A model generated the notes under the pieces. That model did not search any database. It was not told the origin of the DNA and saw only the letters and a list, made by a program, of their open reading frames with translations. A stretch of 64,000 bases of DNA from G963665925 sp050596425 (GTDB lineage: Bacteria > Bacillota > Clostridia > Peptostreptococcales > Acidaminobacteraceae). Numbering within the stretch: position 1 is the stretch's first letter; each line of letters starts with the position of its first letter. Location of the stretch: NCBI RefSeq assembly GCF_050596425.1, contig NZ_CP192292.1, positions 1,488,001 through 1,552,000 of the forward strand. Reading direction: 5' to 3'. This document shows positions 1 to 6,762 of the stretch, piece after piece. The translations under genes and the position numbers were made by a program.

Positions 1-166
1 CTCCGCCGTCTTTACGAATGTCTGCTGGCACACGCTCGAGGGCCATTACAGCGCAAGCGCCTGCTTCCTCTGCTATCAATGCTTCTTCAGGTGTGGTAAC
101 GTCCATGATCACACCGCCTTTTAGCATTTGTGCTAAATTTTTGTTGAGTTGACTTCTTTTGTTCAT
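1..166 (-). CDS. pdxS: Pyridoxal 5'-phosphate synthase lyase subunit PdxS (5' part only)
   Basis: The reverse strand encodes an N-terminus of about 55 residues that runs out of the window. It holds the family stretches NLAQMLKGGVIMDV, EEAGACAVMALERVP and ADIRKDGG, which are diagnostic of PdxS. This subunit condenses ribose 5-phosphate, glyceraldehyde 3-phosphate and PdxT-supplied ammonia into pyridoxal phosphate in the cytoplasm. The ATG at 164-166 follows an AGGAGG ribosome binding site at good spacing. The catalytic lysines lie beyond the window, so the gene cannot be shown to be intact. pdxT is not visible and would be expected outside the window, downstream on the minus strand. Confidence 0.93.
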   Translation of the reverse strand, partial: MNKRSQLNKNLAQMLKGGVIMDVTTPEEALIAEEAGACAVMALERVPADIRKDGG

Positions 167-363
167 TATGTATGCCTCCTTAAGAGAATTGTATGCTAAA
201 ACATCTTCGTCAACTACATGTTAAACGATACATTTACGATGGTCAAACAGAAAAAACAATAATTGTAACGATACAAAATACAAATAATGGTGAAAGTGTA
301 TTGCAATAAAGGGTGGGAATAAGAACAAAATATTACGACGAGCTTACAAGAAAGCCAACTTGG

Positions 364-392
364 TTGACGAAATGCCACCGATCTGCTACAAT
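364..392 (+). promoter_or_regulatory. Sigma-A type promoter of smpB
   Basis: TTGACG (364-369) and TACAAT (387-392) are separated by 17 bp, close to the vegetative consensus. The predicted transcript starts near 399 and reaches the smpB ATG at 453. The promoter lies inside the upstream open reading extension of smpB, which argues against the upstream start at 360. Confidence 0.55.
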
Positions 393-452
393 TTTAAAAG
401 TACGTTATACCTGATGCAGACTGTGTTTGGTGTCTTGAAAGGAGCCACTTCT

Positions 453-911
453 ATGTCTATTGGAAAGCTGATAGCCAATAACAAAAAAGCATATCATGAA
501 TATTTCATTGAAGACAAACTGGAAGCTGGTATTGTTCTAACGGGTACCGAGGTCAAGTCTGTTCGTCAAGGCAAGGTGAATATTAAAGAATCCTATGCCC
601 AAGTGAAAGATGGCGAGGCCTTTGTGAATGGTATGCATATTAGTCCATACGAAATGGGCAACCGTTTTAACCAAGATCCACTTAGAACAAGAAAATTACT
701 TCTTCATAAGAGAGAAATCAATCGTTTGATAGGGTATATACAGCAAAAGGGACTAACTTTAGTACCACTCAAGGTGTATATTAATCCAAAGGGCCTGGTC
801 AAGGTGCAGATTGGTGTTGCCAGAGGTAAGAAACTTCATGACAAGCGACAAACTATGGCTAAGAAGGATTCTGAAAGAAGAATTCAACAAGCTATGAAGC
901 AACGTTATTAA
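453..911 (+). CDS. smpB: SsrA-binding protein SmpB
   Basis: SmpB binds tmRNA and brings it to stalled ribosomes for trans-translation. The 152-residue product has the usual family length, the N-terminal IANNKKAYHEYFIEDKLEAG-type OB-fold start, TGTEVKSVRQG and the conserved GKKLHDKRQT motif leading into a basic C-terminal tail. An in-frame reading extends to 360, but the ATG at 453 has an AAAGGAG site and gives the normal N-terminus, and a good promoter sits inside the extension. The tmRNA gene begins 26 bp after the stop, so both partners probably share a transcript. Confidence 0.95.
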   Translation: MSIGKLIANNKKAYHEYFIEDKLEAGIVLTGTEVKSVRQGKVNIKESYAQVKDGEAFVNGMHISPYEMGNRFNQDPLRTRKLLLHKREINRLIGYIQQKGLTLVPLKVYINPKGLVKVQIGVARGKKLHDKRQTMAKKDSERRIQQAMKQRY

Positions 912-937
912 CCCTTTTCATTAAGGAATCTATACAT

Positions 938-1307
938 GGGGATGTACAGGTTTCGACGGGGGTGTGGAGCATTAGTAAGCGAGCCGTGTTTCTTTTTCCT
1001 GGGGTACACGTAAAAGAACTGGGATACTAAATATAATTGCTAAAAACAATTACGCACTAGCAGCCTAACGGCAGCTATCCTGTTTAAGCGCCTTTCATCC
1101 TTGTCGTGCTTAACGCTATAGGATTAAAACCTACGAGGGTCAAAGTCTGAAGGTGTCTCCCTTCAGAGGGGTATTTTAGAGGCTGTGCTTGACTCTTTGT
1201 CTGTTACTGGACGTTGACGACAGCGAGATTTTAAACAGTAACTGCGCTCGGAGAAAGCTTTTGTGATATGCTTTCGGACGCGGGTTCGATTCCCGCCATC
1301 TCCACCA
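938..1307 (+). ncRNA. ssrA: Transfer-messenger RNA (tmRNA, SsrA)
   Basis: The 5' end GGGGAUG pairs with CAUCUCC just before a genomically encoded CCA at 1305-1307, forming the tRNA-like acceptor stem. The 5' segment continues with the typical ACAGGTTTCGACGG sequence, and a T-arm GGTTCGATTCC lies near the 3' end. The internal reading frame ends AKNNYALAA and stop (1039-1068), a normal proteolysis tag; the resume codon is not certain, but an in-frame NII precedes AKNNYALAA. Length (370 nt) and position next to smpB fit a standard one-piece tmRNA. The gene's 3' end is repeated twice downstream (see the repeat entry). Confidence 0.96.
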
Positions 1308-1629
1308 ATAAAAAAAGGATCACCCAATAGGGTGGTCTTTTTTTATTGCTTTAGAAAAGGAATCGAACGTGAAAGAGCGCCGAACGAGTAGTGAGGAAGA
1401 AGCGAAAGAGCCCGGCCTGAAAGAGAGTGGAGCGAACGGTGGGATTCCCGCCATCTCCACCAATAAAAAAGGATCACCCGATAGGGTGGTCTTTTTTTAT
1501 TGCTTTAGAAAAGGAATCGAACGTGAAAGAGCGCCGAACGAGTAGTGAGGAAGAAGCGAAAGAGCTCGGCCTGAAAGAGAGCGGAGCGAACGGTGGGATT
1601 CCCGCCATCTCCACCAATAAAAAAAGGAA
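1289..1629 (+). repeat. Tandem duplication of the tmRNA 3' end, terminator and a purine-rich spacer
   Basis: Copy 1 (1289-1443, 155 bp) begins inside the tmRNA T-arm and runs through the acceptor 3' strand, CCA, the terminator and a purine-rich stretch. Copy 2 (1444-1597, 154 bp) repeats it with four or five differences, and a partial copy 3 (1598 to about 1629) again contains the tmRNA 3' end and A-tract. Each unit therefore recreates the last roughly 20 nt of ssrA. The 3' end of ssrA is a classical attachment site for tyrosine-recombinase islands, so these may be nested attachment scars; replication slippage would also explain them. Confidence 0.85.
1318..1345 (+). terminator. Rho-independent terminator of tmRNA
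   Basis: GATCACCC and GGGTGGTC form an 8-bp stem around an AATA loop, followed by eight T residues. The same hairpin with one loop change occurs again at about 1473-1500 in the second copy of the tandem repeat. Confidence 0.85.
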
Positions 1630-1757
1630 AATGACTGATCGAGTTTATTTTTGCGTGCCATATAGTTATATATAGTGAAAAAATAAATAAATTGGTAAAA
1701 TAAGTTGTTACATATTGATTTTTCCGACATAAACAATATGAGAGAGGAGGAATTAAA

Positions 1758-2318
1758 CTGAATAATTTATTCATTGAACTATGTGAAGCTTATCATAAGA
1801 AAATATTAAAATACCTGTATTACGCCGTAGGCAGTAAAGAAGATGCCCTTGATTTAACCCAAGAGGTCTTCATTATTGTTTACAAAAATATTGATGTTTT
1901 AAAAGATCACCCTAATATAGGAGGCTATATTTTTCAAACAGCAAAATACCAAGCGTCAAATCATCTGAGGAAATTGAACAAGAAAGAAATGAAAGAAGTT
2001 CAAATGGTGCTTGAACAAGGAGATTGTTGGCAAGATTTATACGAGGCAATTCTAGATGATTATGATAAGCAAATTGATGTTGATGATTATGTAGCCTATA
2101 TAATTGATGCCTTGCCTGAAGAAAAAAAGGCACTCTATAAAATGTATTATGTGGATAGAAAAAGTTATAGAGAAATATCAAGTGTTTTATCTATAAGTGA
2201 ACCAGCGGTACGTATGAAATTTATGCGTCTAAAAAAAGATATAAAAAAAATTGTCAAGACATATGCAAGGATGCATTTTGATGTGGAAACAAGAGGTCGT
2301 CAGAAGAAGAGTGTATAA
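1758..2318 (+). CDS. RNA polymerase sigma-70 family factor, ECF-like (CTG start)
   Basis: The 186-residue product resembles small alternative sigma factors. An N-terminal region 2 has DALDLTQEVFIIVYKNI and GGYIFQTAKYQASNHLRK. Region 4 near the C-terminus is a helix-turn-helix, YREISSVLSISEPAVRMKFMRLKK. The reading frame is open upstream of the first internal ATG (1974), and a strong GAGAGGAGG site sits 7 nt before CTG 1758, so I place the start there; starting at 1974 would delete region 2. The gene precedes a membrane-anchored partner by 24 bp, the usual sigma/anti-sigma arrangement. Its target promoters are unknown. Confidence 0.8.
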   Translation: MNNLFIELCEAYHKKILKYLYYAVGSKEDALDLTQEVFIIVYKNIDVLKDHPNIGGYIFQTAKYQASNHLRKLNKKEMKEVQMVLEQGDCWQDLYEAILDDYDKQIDVDDYVAYIIDALPEEKKALYKMYYVDRKSYREISSVLSISEPAVRMKFMRLKKDIKKIVKTYARMHFDVETRGRQKKSV

Positions 2319-2342
2319 ACACTTAAAGAAAGGAGGACTCTC

Positions 2343-3239
2343 ATGAATAAAATCATTGATCAGATCAATAAAAAAATAGACCAAATGACAGTAGAGAACT
2401 TTGATGCTAAAAAAATAAACGCTCACTTAGATTTACTTAAGGATCCAATATTTTTGAAAAATGAATGTCAAAACGATTTGGACTTTGCTAATGAAATAAT
2501 ACAAATGGTAGAAAAGGACAAGGGTGTGACTCCGTTCAAAGCGAGAAGAAAGTGGGAAAAAAAGAAGATGAACAGAAAACAGTTTAAACTTGTTGCAGCA
2601 ACATTGATTCTATGTTTTTCTTTAGGCGCTGTGGCATTTGCGTCAGGCTTTATCAATGTCTTCAAAATATACAGCCAAGAGGAGACCATAGAAATCAGGA
2701 CAAGCGATAGCTTGTCTGAAGGAGAAATCAAGGCAGTGGTTGAAAATATTGCAGAAGAAGATGAGGTATTTATCGAAGAAGGACAAGTTATACAAGAAAC
2801 TGAATATAAGGCGTATAGCGAAATATCAGAAGTTGAAGATGAATTTAATTTAAGTATTTGCCTGCCAACATATATTCCTTCTGGTATGATCCTCGAAGAA
2901 GAAATTTTGGTATCTACCTATTTTGAAAATAGTCATAACATATATATTACATATGCATCTAAAGACAATAAAAATCAAATAATAGGTGTGACGATTGTTA
3001 AGGAAAATATTAGCGAGGGCGAAACCAGGGTGACTGCTACGGATACAATTTTTGAAAAAGAATATATTTCAAAAAATGGAACACGTTTTGATTTACTCCA
3101 TGAGGACGATGCTTTAATATTCACAACAGATGTTGACATGGAGCAGTATGGATTTGTCTTTATGGACCTGGAAGAAGCAGAAATTTACAAAGTCATTGAT
3201 AGCATAGATTTTAAAAGCAAGCAAATGAATAATAAATAA
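2343..3239 (+). CDS. Membrane-anchored anti-sigma-like protein with DUF4367-type extracellular domain
   Basis: This 298-residue protein has a cytoplasmic N-terminus of about 75 residues rich in charged residues, one transmembrane segment (about 80-100, LVAATLILCFSLGAVAFASG) and an outer domain. The outer domain contains ICLPTYIPSGM and ends in GFVFMDLEEAEIYKVIDSI, the pattern of DUF4367 domains found downstream of sigma factors in Firmicutes. Its gene follows the sigma factor with an AAAGGAGG site. The likely job is to hold the sigma factor at the membrane until an envelope signal is sensed; this is inferred from position and layout. No zinc-finger anti-sigma motif is visible. Confidence 0.72.
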   Translation: MNKIIDQINKKIDQMTVENFDAKKINAHLDLLKDPIFLKNECQNDLDFANEIIQMVEKDKGVTPFKARRKWEKKKMNRKQFKLVAATLILCFSLGAVAFASGFINVFKIYSQEETIEIRTSDSLSEGEIKAVVENIAEEDEVFIEEGQVIQETEYKAYSEISEVEDEFNLSICLPTYIPSGMILEEEILVSTYFENSHNIYITYASKDNKNQIIGVTIVKENISEGETRVTATDTIFEKEYISKNGTRFDLLHEDDALIFTTDVDMEQYGFVFMDLEEAEIYKVIDSIDFKSKQMNNK

Positions 3240-3247
3240 TGGCAAAA

Positions 3248-3285
3248 AAAGACCCAACTCGCCAAAGGCGGATTGGGTCTTTTTA
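3248..3285 (+). terminator. Terminator of the sigma/anti-sigma operon
   Basis: AAAGACCCAA and TTGGGTCTTT flank an inner GCC/GGC pair, giving a long hairpin ending in a T-tract right after the anti-sigma stop. Confidence 0.85.
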
Positions 3286-3289
3286 TCAT

Positions 3290-3598
3290 CGATAATTTAA
3301 AAAATTACCAAAGACTATCGTATGCTATTATAAGATTTTCTTCTTGTCGCGTCAAGCAGAAATATTAGACCTGCAATTCTTGCTGACCTTTTCCTTGTGG
3401 GATTGATCTGTTCACTCATTCATCTATCACTTAAAAGGACATATGCTATATATGGTATAACGTAGACTCTTGAATGATATTTTGCAAGTCGCTCAATTTA
3501 AATAAATATAAAATTAAAAGGTTTTTAATCAGAATAAGCCCTTCTAAAAAGTTATGTATAGATTGATAGAGGGGCTTTCTTTAGGTCTAACCATGTCT
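3290..3598. other. Intergenic stretch without a gene
   Basis: No credible coding frame with a ribosome binding site is visible. It holds one copy of a dispersed short repeat (3471-3500) and an imperfect AAGCCC/GGGGCTT hairpin near 3536-3583 that could end transcription of the DUF5320-type gene. Confidence 0.4.
3471..3500 (+). repeat. Dispersed intergenic short repeat, copy A
   Basis: TGAATGATATTTTGCAAG followed by TCGCTCAATT closely matches 34301-34330. The flank before each copy also resembles the other (ACATATG, then a run ending in TATGG). Confidence 0.45.
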
Positions 3599-3838
3599 TT
3601 AAAGTGAATGCTCACTGTCCATAAGAGTTTCAAGGCGGTGAATTTCATCTTTCAGGGCAGTGATTCTGTTAGAAATAGTAAAGGCCCCTTGGCAGGATGC
3701 CTTTCGTCTATTTCGGCGACGACGATTCATTCTAAAATCTTCTGCAGAAGGTTCAGCACTATTTTGACGACAAAGCCCTAGACCACGTCCTGACATTTGT
3801 CCATATCCCGCAGGTCCCATACCATTTAACCTTGGCAT
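3599..3838 (-). CDS. Small DUF5320-type Gly/Arg-rich protein
   Basis: The 79-residue product starts MPRLNGMGPAGYGQMSGRGLGLC, the characteristic opening of DUF5320 proteins (MPxxDGxGPxGxGPxTGRGxGxC), then has an Arg-rich patch and a C-terminal coiled-coil-like segment (ISNRITALKDEIHRLETL). The ATG at 3836-3838 has an AAAGGATG site, so I prefer it to an upstream in-frame start. Such proteins are commonly found near NifX-like and NBP35-type genes, as here, where the gene is divergent from that operon. The biochemical role is unknown. Two operator-like palindromes lie just upstream of its start. Confidence 0.75.
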   Translation of the reverse strand: MPRLNGMGPAGYGQMSGRGLGLCRQNSAEPSAEDFRMNRRRRNRRKASCQGAFTISNRITALKDEIHRLETLMDSEHSL

Positions 3839-3887
3839 TAAAATCATCCTTTCTAAAATTATCACATAAGTAAAACCACACTCAAAT

Positions 3888-4000
3888 TGGCATATGCCAC
3901 TTTCCTACATCGTACAGGGATTAATGGCATATGTCAACAAAAATATTTTGGGTGTTTGACAAAATAAAAAAGAGGCGTATAATGAAATTGGCATATGCCA
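3888..4000. promoter_or_regulatory. Divergent control region: three TGGCATATGCCA-type palindromes and a strong promoter
   Basis: The perfect 12-bp palindrome TGGCATATGCCA occurs at 3888-3899 and 3989-4000, with a one-mismatch copy TGGCATATGTCA at 3925-3936. A near-consensus promoter, TTGACA (3956-3961), 16 bp, TATAAT (3978-3983), drives the rightward operon. The last palindrome begins 5 bp after the -10 box and so covers the start point, the position expected for a repressor. The regulator is not in the window. The imperfect form recurs at 5671-5682 inside the second ATPase gene. Confidence 0.75.
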
Positions 4001-4171
4001 TATTGGTATTTCTACTAAGAAAGAGCACTCAGAAATAACTGGAGAAATCTTATGAAGCCGGCACATAGATGGTTTTAGACATATTCATTAACTAAATGTG
4101 CATAAATGGTTTACTTCTAAAATTTGACGAGGGCTTAGGTGGACAAGAATAAGTAAAGATGAGGTGACCTT
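4001..4171 (+). other. Leader of the NifX/NBP35-like operon
   Basis: About 170 nt separate the promoter from the first gene. A nine-codon frame beginning at about 4052 (MKPAHRWF) has only a weak GGAG site and I do not treat it as a gene. No riboswitch that I recognise is present. Confidence 0.3.
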
Positions 4172-4516
4172 ATGAAAATTGCTATTACAAGTTCAGGGAA
4201 ATCAAAGCATTCTCTAAGTGACTTGCGTTTTGGTAGATGTGCGTATTTTGCCATTTACGATGCACAAAAAGATACATATGAGTTTATTGAAAATGATGCT
4301 ATTCACTCAAGTCATGGGGCGGGAATCAGTGCAGCTCAGAAAATACAGGATTTAGGGATTGGCATTGTCCTAACAGGTAGACTTGGTCCAAAAGCAAAAA
4401 AAGTACTGGATGCAGGCTCTGTGAAAGGATATGAGATTCAGGAAATGGAAATAGATGAGGCAATAAAGGCTTATAAAGATGGGTTGCTTCATGAAATTAA
4501 AGAAGCCGGTGCCTAA
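4172..4516 (+). CDS. NifX/NifB-type dinitrogenase iron-molybdenum cofactor family protein
   Basis: This 114-residue protein belongs to the small NifX-like fold (MTH1175-like). It opens MKIAITSSGK, has the RFGRCAYFAIYD strand, an SSHGAG turn and a GIGIVLTGRLGPKA core. Family members bind or carry metal clusters; outside nitrogen fixers their substrate is generally unknown. No nitrogenase genes are seen here, so the name should not be read as nitrogen fixation. It is the first gene of an operon with two ferredoxin-type ATPases and a second NifX-like protein. It has a GAGGTGA ribosome binding site. Confidence 0.85.
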   Translation: MKIAITSSGKSKHSLSDLRFGRCAYFAIYDAQKDTYEFIENDAIHSSHGAGISAAQKIQDLGIGIVLTGRLGPKAKKVLDAGSVKGYEIQEMEIDEAIKAYKDGLLHEIKEAGA

Positions 4517-4543
4517 AAATGAGATTGGAATGTGGTGTCATAA

Positions 4544-5425
4544 ATGAGAATTGCAGTATTAAGTGGTAAAGGTGGAACGGGCAAGACAACCGTGTCAACA
4601 AATTTGGCTCATGCAATGGGTTTGAACTATGTTGATTGCGATGTTGAAGAACCCAATGGACATATATTCTTAAAACCGGATATAGAAGAAGTCACAGAAG
4701 TGAATGTACCCATTCCCCATGTTGACCTAGACAAATGCACTATGTGTAATGCCTGTGTAAAAAGCTGCCAATTTAACGCCCTAGCAAAAACAATGACAGA
4801 GATTATGTTGTTTAAAGAACTATGTCATGGCTGTGGTGCATGTGTACTTGCTTGTCCACAGAATGCGATTAGGGAATCGAATAGAAGTATTGGGAGTATG
4901 TCAAGAGGCACGGTAAAGGGCCAAAAGTTTAGAAGTGGCAAATTAAACATAAAAGAACCGATGGCAGGCCCTATTATCAGTGCGTTAACAAAAGACATAG
5001 GTGTGGATGAAAAAGTCCTGATTGACTGCGCCCCCGGGACTTCTTGCAATGTCGTCAAGGCGCTTGAAAATGTTGATTATGCCGTGCTTGTGACAGAACC
5101 AACAATGTTTGGTCTTCATGATTTAAAATTGGCGGTGTCCTTGGTGAAAACATTAAAGATTCCTTTTGGTGTCTTAATCAATAGAAGTGGTGAAAATGCA
5201 AGCCTTATCAAGTCTTATTGTGAAGCATTTTCAATAGATATTATAGGAGAAATTCCATTTTCAAAGCTTGCAGCGCAAATTTATTCAAGGGGAGAACTCT
5301 TATCGGAACATATCATGTTTAAAGAGCATTTTCATGAATTAGGCAAACAAGTCATTCAGGCTGCAGGTCAAGTGGAGAATGATTCAAAAGATTTGGGTGA
5401 AGATTATGCAGATCATCGTTATTAG
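4544..5425 (+). CDS. MinD/NBP35-type ATPase with inserted 2x[4Fe-4S] ferredoxin domain (first copy)
   Basis: The deviant Walker A motif SGKGGTGKTT (residues 7-16) marks a MinD/Mrp-type P-loop ATPase. Two CxxCxxCxxxC clusters (Cys65/68/71/75 and Cys94/97/100/104) are inserted after the first strands and would ligate two [4Fe-4S] clusters. The later motifs VLIDCAPGTSC and LVTEPTMFGLHDL fit the family. Such proteins occur in tandem pairs in clostridia and archaea and probably act in Fe-S cluster handling. At 293 residues it has the usual length. Its 3' end overlaps the next gene by 20 bp, suggesting coupled translation. Confidence 0.88.
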   Translation: MRIAVLSGKGGTGKTTVSTNLAHAMGLNYVDCDVEEPNGHIFLKPDIEEVTEVNVPIPHVDLDKCTMCNACVKSCQFNALAKTMTEIMLFKELCHGCGACVLACPQNAIRESNRSIGSMSRGTVKGQKFRSGKLNIKEPMAGPIISALTKDIGVDEKVLIDCAPGTSCNVVKALENVDYAVLVTEPTMFGLHDLKLAVSLVKTLKIPFGVLINRSGENASLIKSYCEAFSIDIIGEIPFSKLAAQIYSRGELLSEHIMFKEHFHELGKQVIQAAGQVENDSKDLGEDYADHRY

Positions 5426-6290
5426 CGGTAAAGGAGGAACTGGGAAAACCACCATTGCTTCCGCCTTCGCTTACTTAAGTGGACAGGCCTACATAAATGT
5501 CGATTGCGATGTGGATGCATCGAATTTACATCTTATGTTTAAAGGGACTGATATAGAGGAAACACCATTTATAGGTGCAAAACTGGCAAGGATAGACACC
5601 GAAAAATGTCATGGCTGTGGCGCTTGTGAAAAGACCTGTCGGTTTGGTGCTATTGTAATTCAAGATGGTGTGGCATATGTCAAAGAAACACACTGTGAAG
5701 GGTGCGGTGCCTGCCGGTACACATGTACACAGAGCGCGATTTCCTTAGGCGATGAAGTGACAGGGTCTACAATTATAACAGATTCAACAGTGGGTCTTAT
5801 TTCCAGGGCAGAGATGATTCCTGGTGCTGAAGGGTCAGGGAAATTGGTGACAAAGGTCAGAAAGAATGCTAGGGAATACAGAACGCATACAATGCCACAT
5901 TCTATTCTTGATGGATCACCTGGGGTTGGATGCGCAGTCATGGCTTCTGTTACAGGTTGTGACTATGCTGTTATTGTGGCAGAACCTACTCTATCAGGCT
6001 TTGAGGACCTAAAGCGGGTTTATGAGCTGATTCGCCATTTTGGTATCAAGCCCCTTATGGTCATCAATAAATATGACATCAACAGGGAAGTTGCAGATGA
6101 TTTGGAGAAGTTTTGCAAAGATATGAAAGTGCCTGTTGTTGGGCGCGTTCCCTTTGATGAAATGGTAGAAAGATCAATTAATGAAGGGGTTCCGGTTGTG
6201 GCATATGAAACGTCTCTTGCAGGAAAAGCAATACGGCGTATATGGAATGATGTTGAGAGTTTAGTACATAGTAATGGAGGACAATTATGA
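5406..6290 (+). CDS. MinD/NBP35-type ATPase with inserted 2x[4Fe-4S] ferredoxin domain (second copy)
   Basis: A 294-residue paralog of the preceding gene with the same layout: SGKGGTGKTT at residues 7-16, Cys68/71/74/78 and Cys97/100/103/107, then LDGSPGVGC and IVAEPTLSGFEDL. I place the start at ATG 5406 (MQIIVISGKGG). The in-frame ATG at 5379 sits directly against its GGAG and adds nine residues not typical of the family. The pair may form a heterodimer, as in other tandem arrangements; that is inference. The stop overlaps the next start as ATGA. A TGGCATATGTCA sequence like the upstream operators lies inside the gene at 5671-5682. Confidence 0.88.
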   Translation: MQIIVISGKGGTGKTTIASAFAYLSGQAYINVDCDVDASNLHLMFKGTDIEETPFIGAKLARIDTEKCHGCGACEKTCRFGAIVIQDGVAYVKETHCEGCGACRYTCTQSAISLGDEVTGSTIITDSTVGLISRAEMIPGAEGSGKLVTKVRKNAREYRTHTMPHSILDGSPGVGCAVMASVTGCDYAVIVAEPTLSGFEDLKRVYELIRHFGIKPLMVINKYDINREVADDLEKFCKDMKVPVVGRVPFDEMVERSINEGVPVVAYETSLAGKAIRRIWNDVESLVHSNGGQL

Positions 6291-6649
6291 AAAAAATAGC
6301 AATTGCAAAAGATGGAGATCGTGTTTCAAGTCATTTTGGACATTGTAGTGGATTCCAGGTCTATCATGTGCTTGATAACCAGGTTAAGGCAGAACAATTT
6401 ATTGAATCTCCAGGACATAAACCTGGGTTTTTGCCTAAGTTCCTAGCTGAAAAAGAAATCGATACAATTATTTCTGGTGGTATGGGTGCAACAGCCCAAA
6501 ATCTTTTTAATGAAAATGGCATTTCTGTTGTCGTGGGTGCGAATGGAATGTTAGCAGATGTTATAAAAGCCTATATTGCAGGAGAAATACAATCAACTGG
6601 ATCAGTCTGTGAAGCCCATAGTCATAGCGATTCATGCGGTGGACACTAG
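6287..6649 (+). CDS. Second NifX-type protein with His/Cys-rich tail
   Basis: This 120-residue NifX-like protein starts MKKIAIAKDGDRVSSHFGHC and has the conserved FLAEKEIDTIISGGMGATAQNLF segment. Unlike the first copy it ends in a short metal-binding-looking tail (CEAHSHSDSCGGH). Translation is coupled to the ATPase gene by an ATGA overlap with GGAGG upstream. The tail suggests metal transfer or storage; this is not shown by sequence alone. It is the last gene of the operon and is followed by a strong terminator. Confidence 0.84.
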   Translation: MKKIAIAKDGDRVSSHFGHCSGFQVYHVLDNQVKAEQFIESPGHKPGFLPKFLAEKEIDTIISGGMGATAQNLFNENGISVVVGANGMLADVIKAYIAGEIQSTGSVCEAHSHSDSCGGH

Positions 6650-6688
6650 TTTGACAATAGGTTTATATTATATTGAATAGAGTGAATG

Positions 6689-6734
6689 AAACCCGGCCAG
6701 ACCGCTCAAATGAACAGCGGTCCAGTCGGGTTTT
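6689..6734 (+). terminator. Terminator between convergent transcripts
   Basis: A long interrupted stem pairs AAACCCG and ACCGCT with AGCGGT and CGGGTTT and ends in TTTTGATTTT. It ends the NifX/NBP35 operon and may also serve the convergent minus-strand gene. Confidence 0.85.
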
Positions 6735-6762
6735 GATTTTATGAGCTACAAAGCGTACTGTC

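Noticed and set aside
360..452. N-terminal extension of smpB
   Set aside because: A near-consensus promoter lies inside it, and the ATG at 453 has a good ribosome site and the family-typical N-terminus.
1427..1774. Open frames on both strands through the tmRNA 3' repeat array
   Set aside because: They simply translate the tandem repeat and terminators, end in low-complexity sequence and match no domain.
4172..6649. Nitrogen fixation genes
   Set aside because: NifX-like and NBP35-like proteins are widespread in non-fixing anaerobes, and no nitrogenase structural gene is present.
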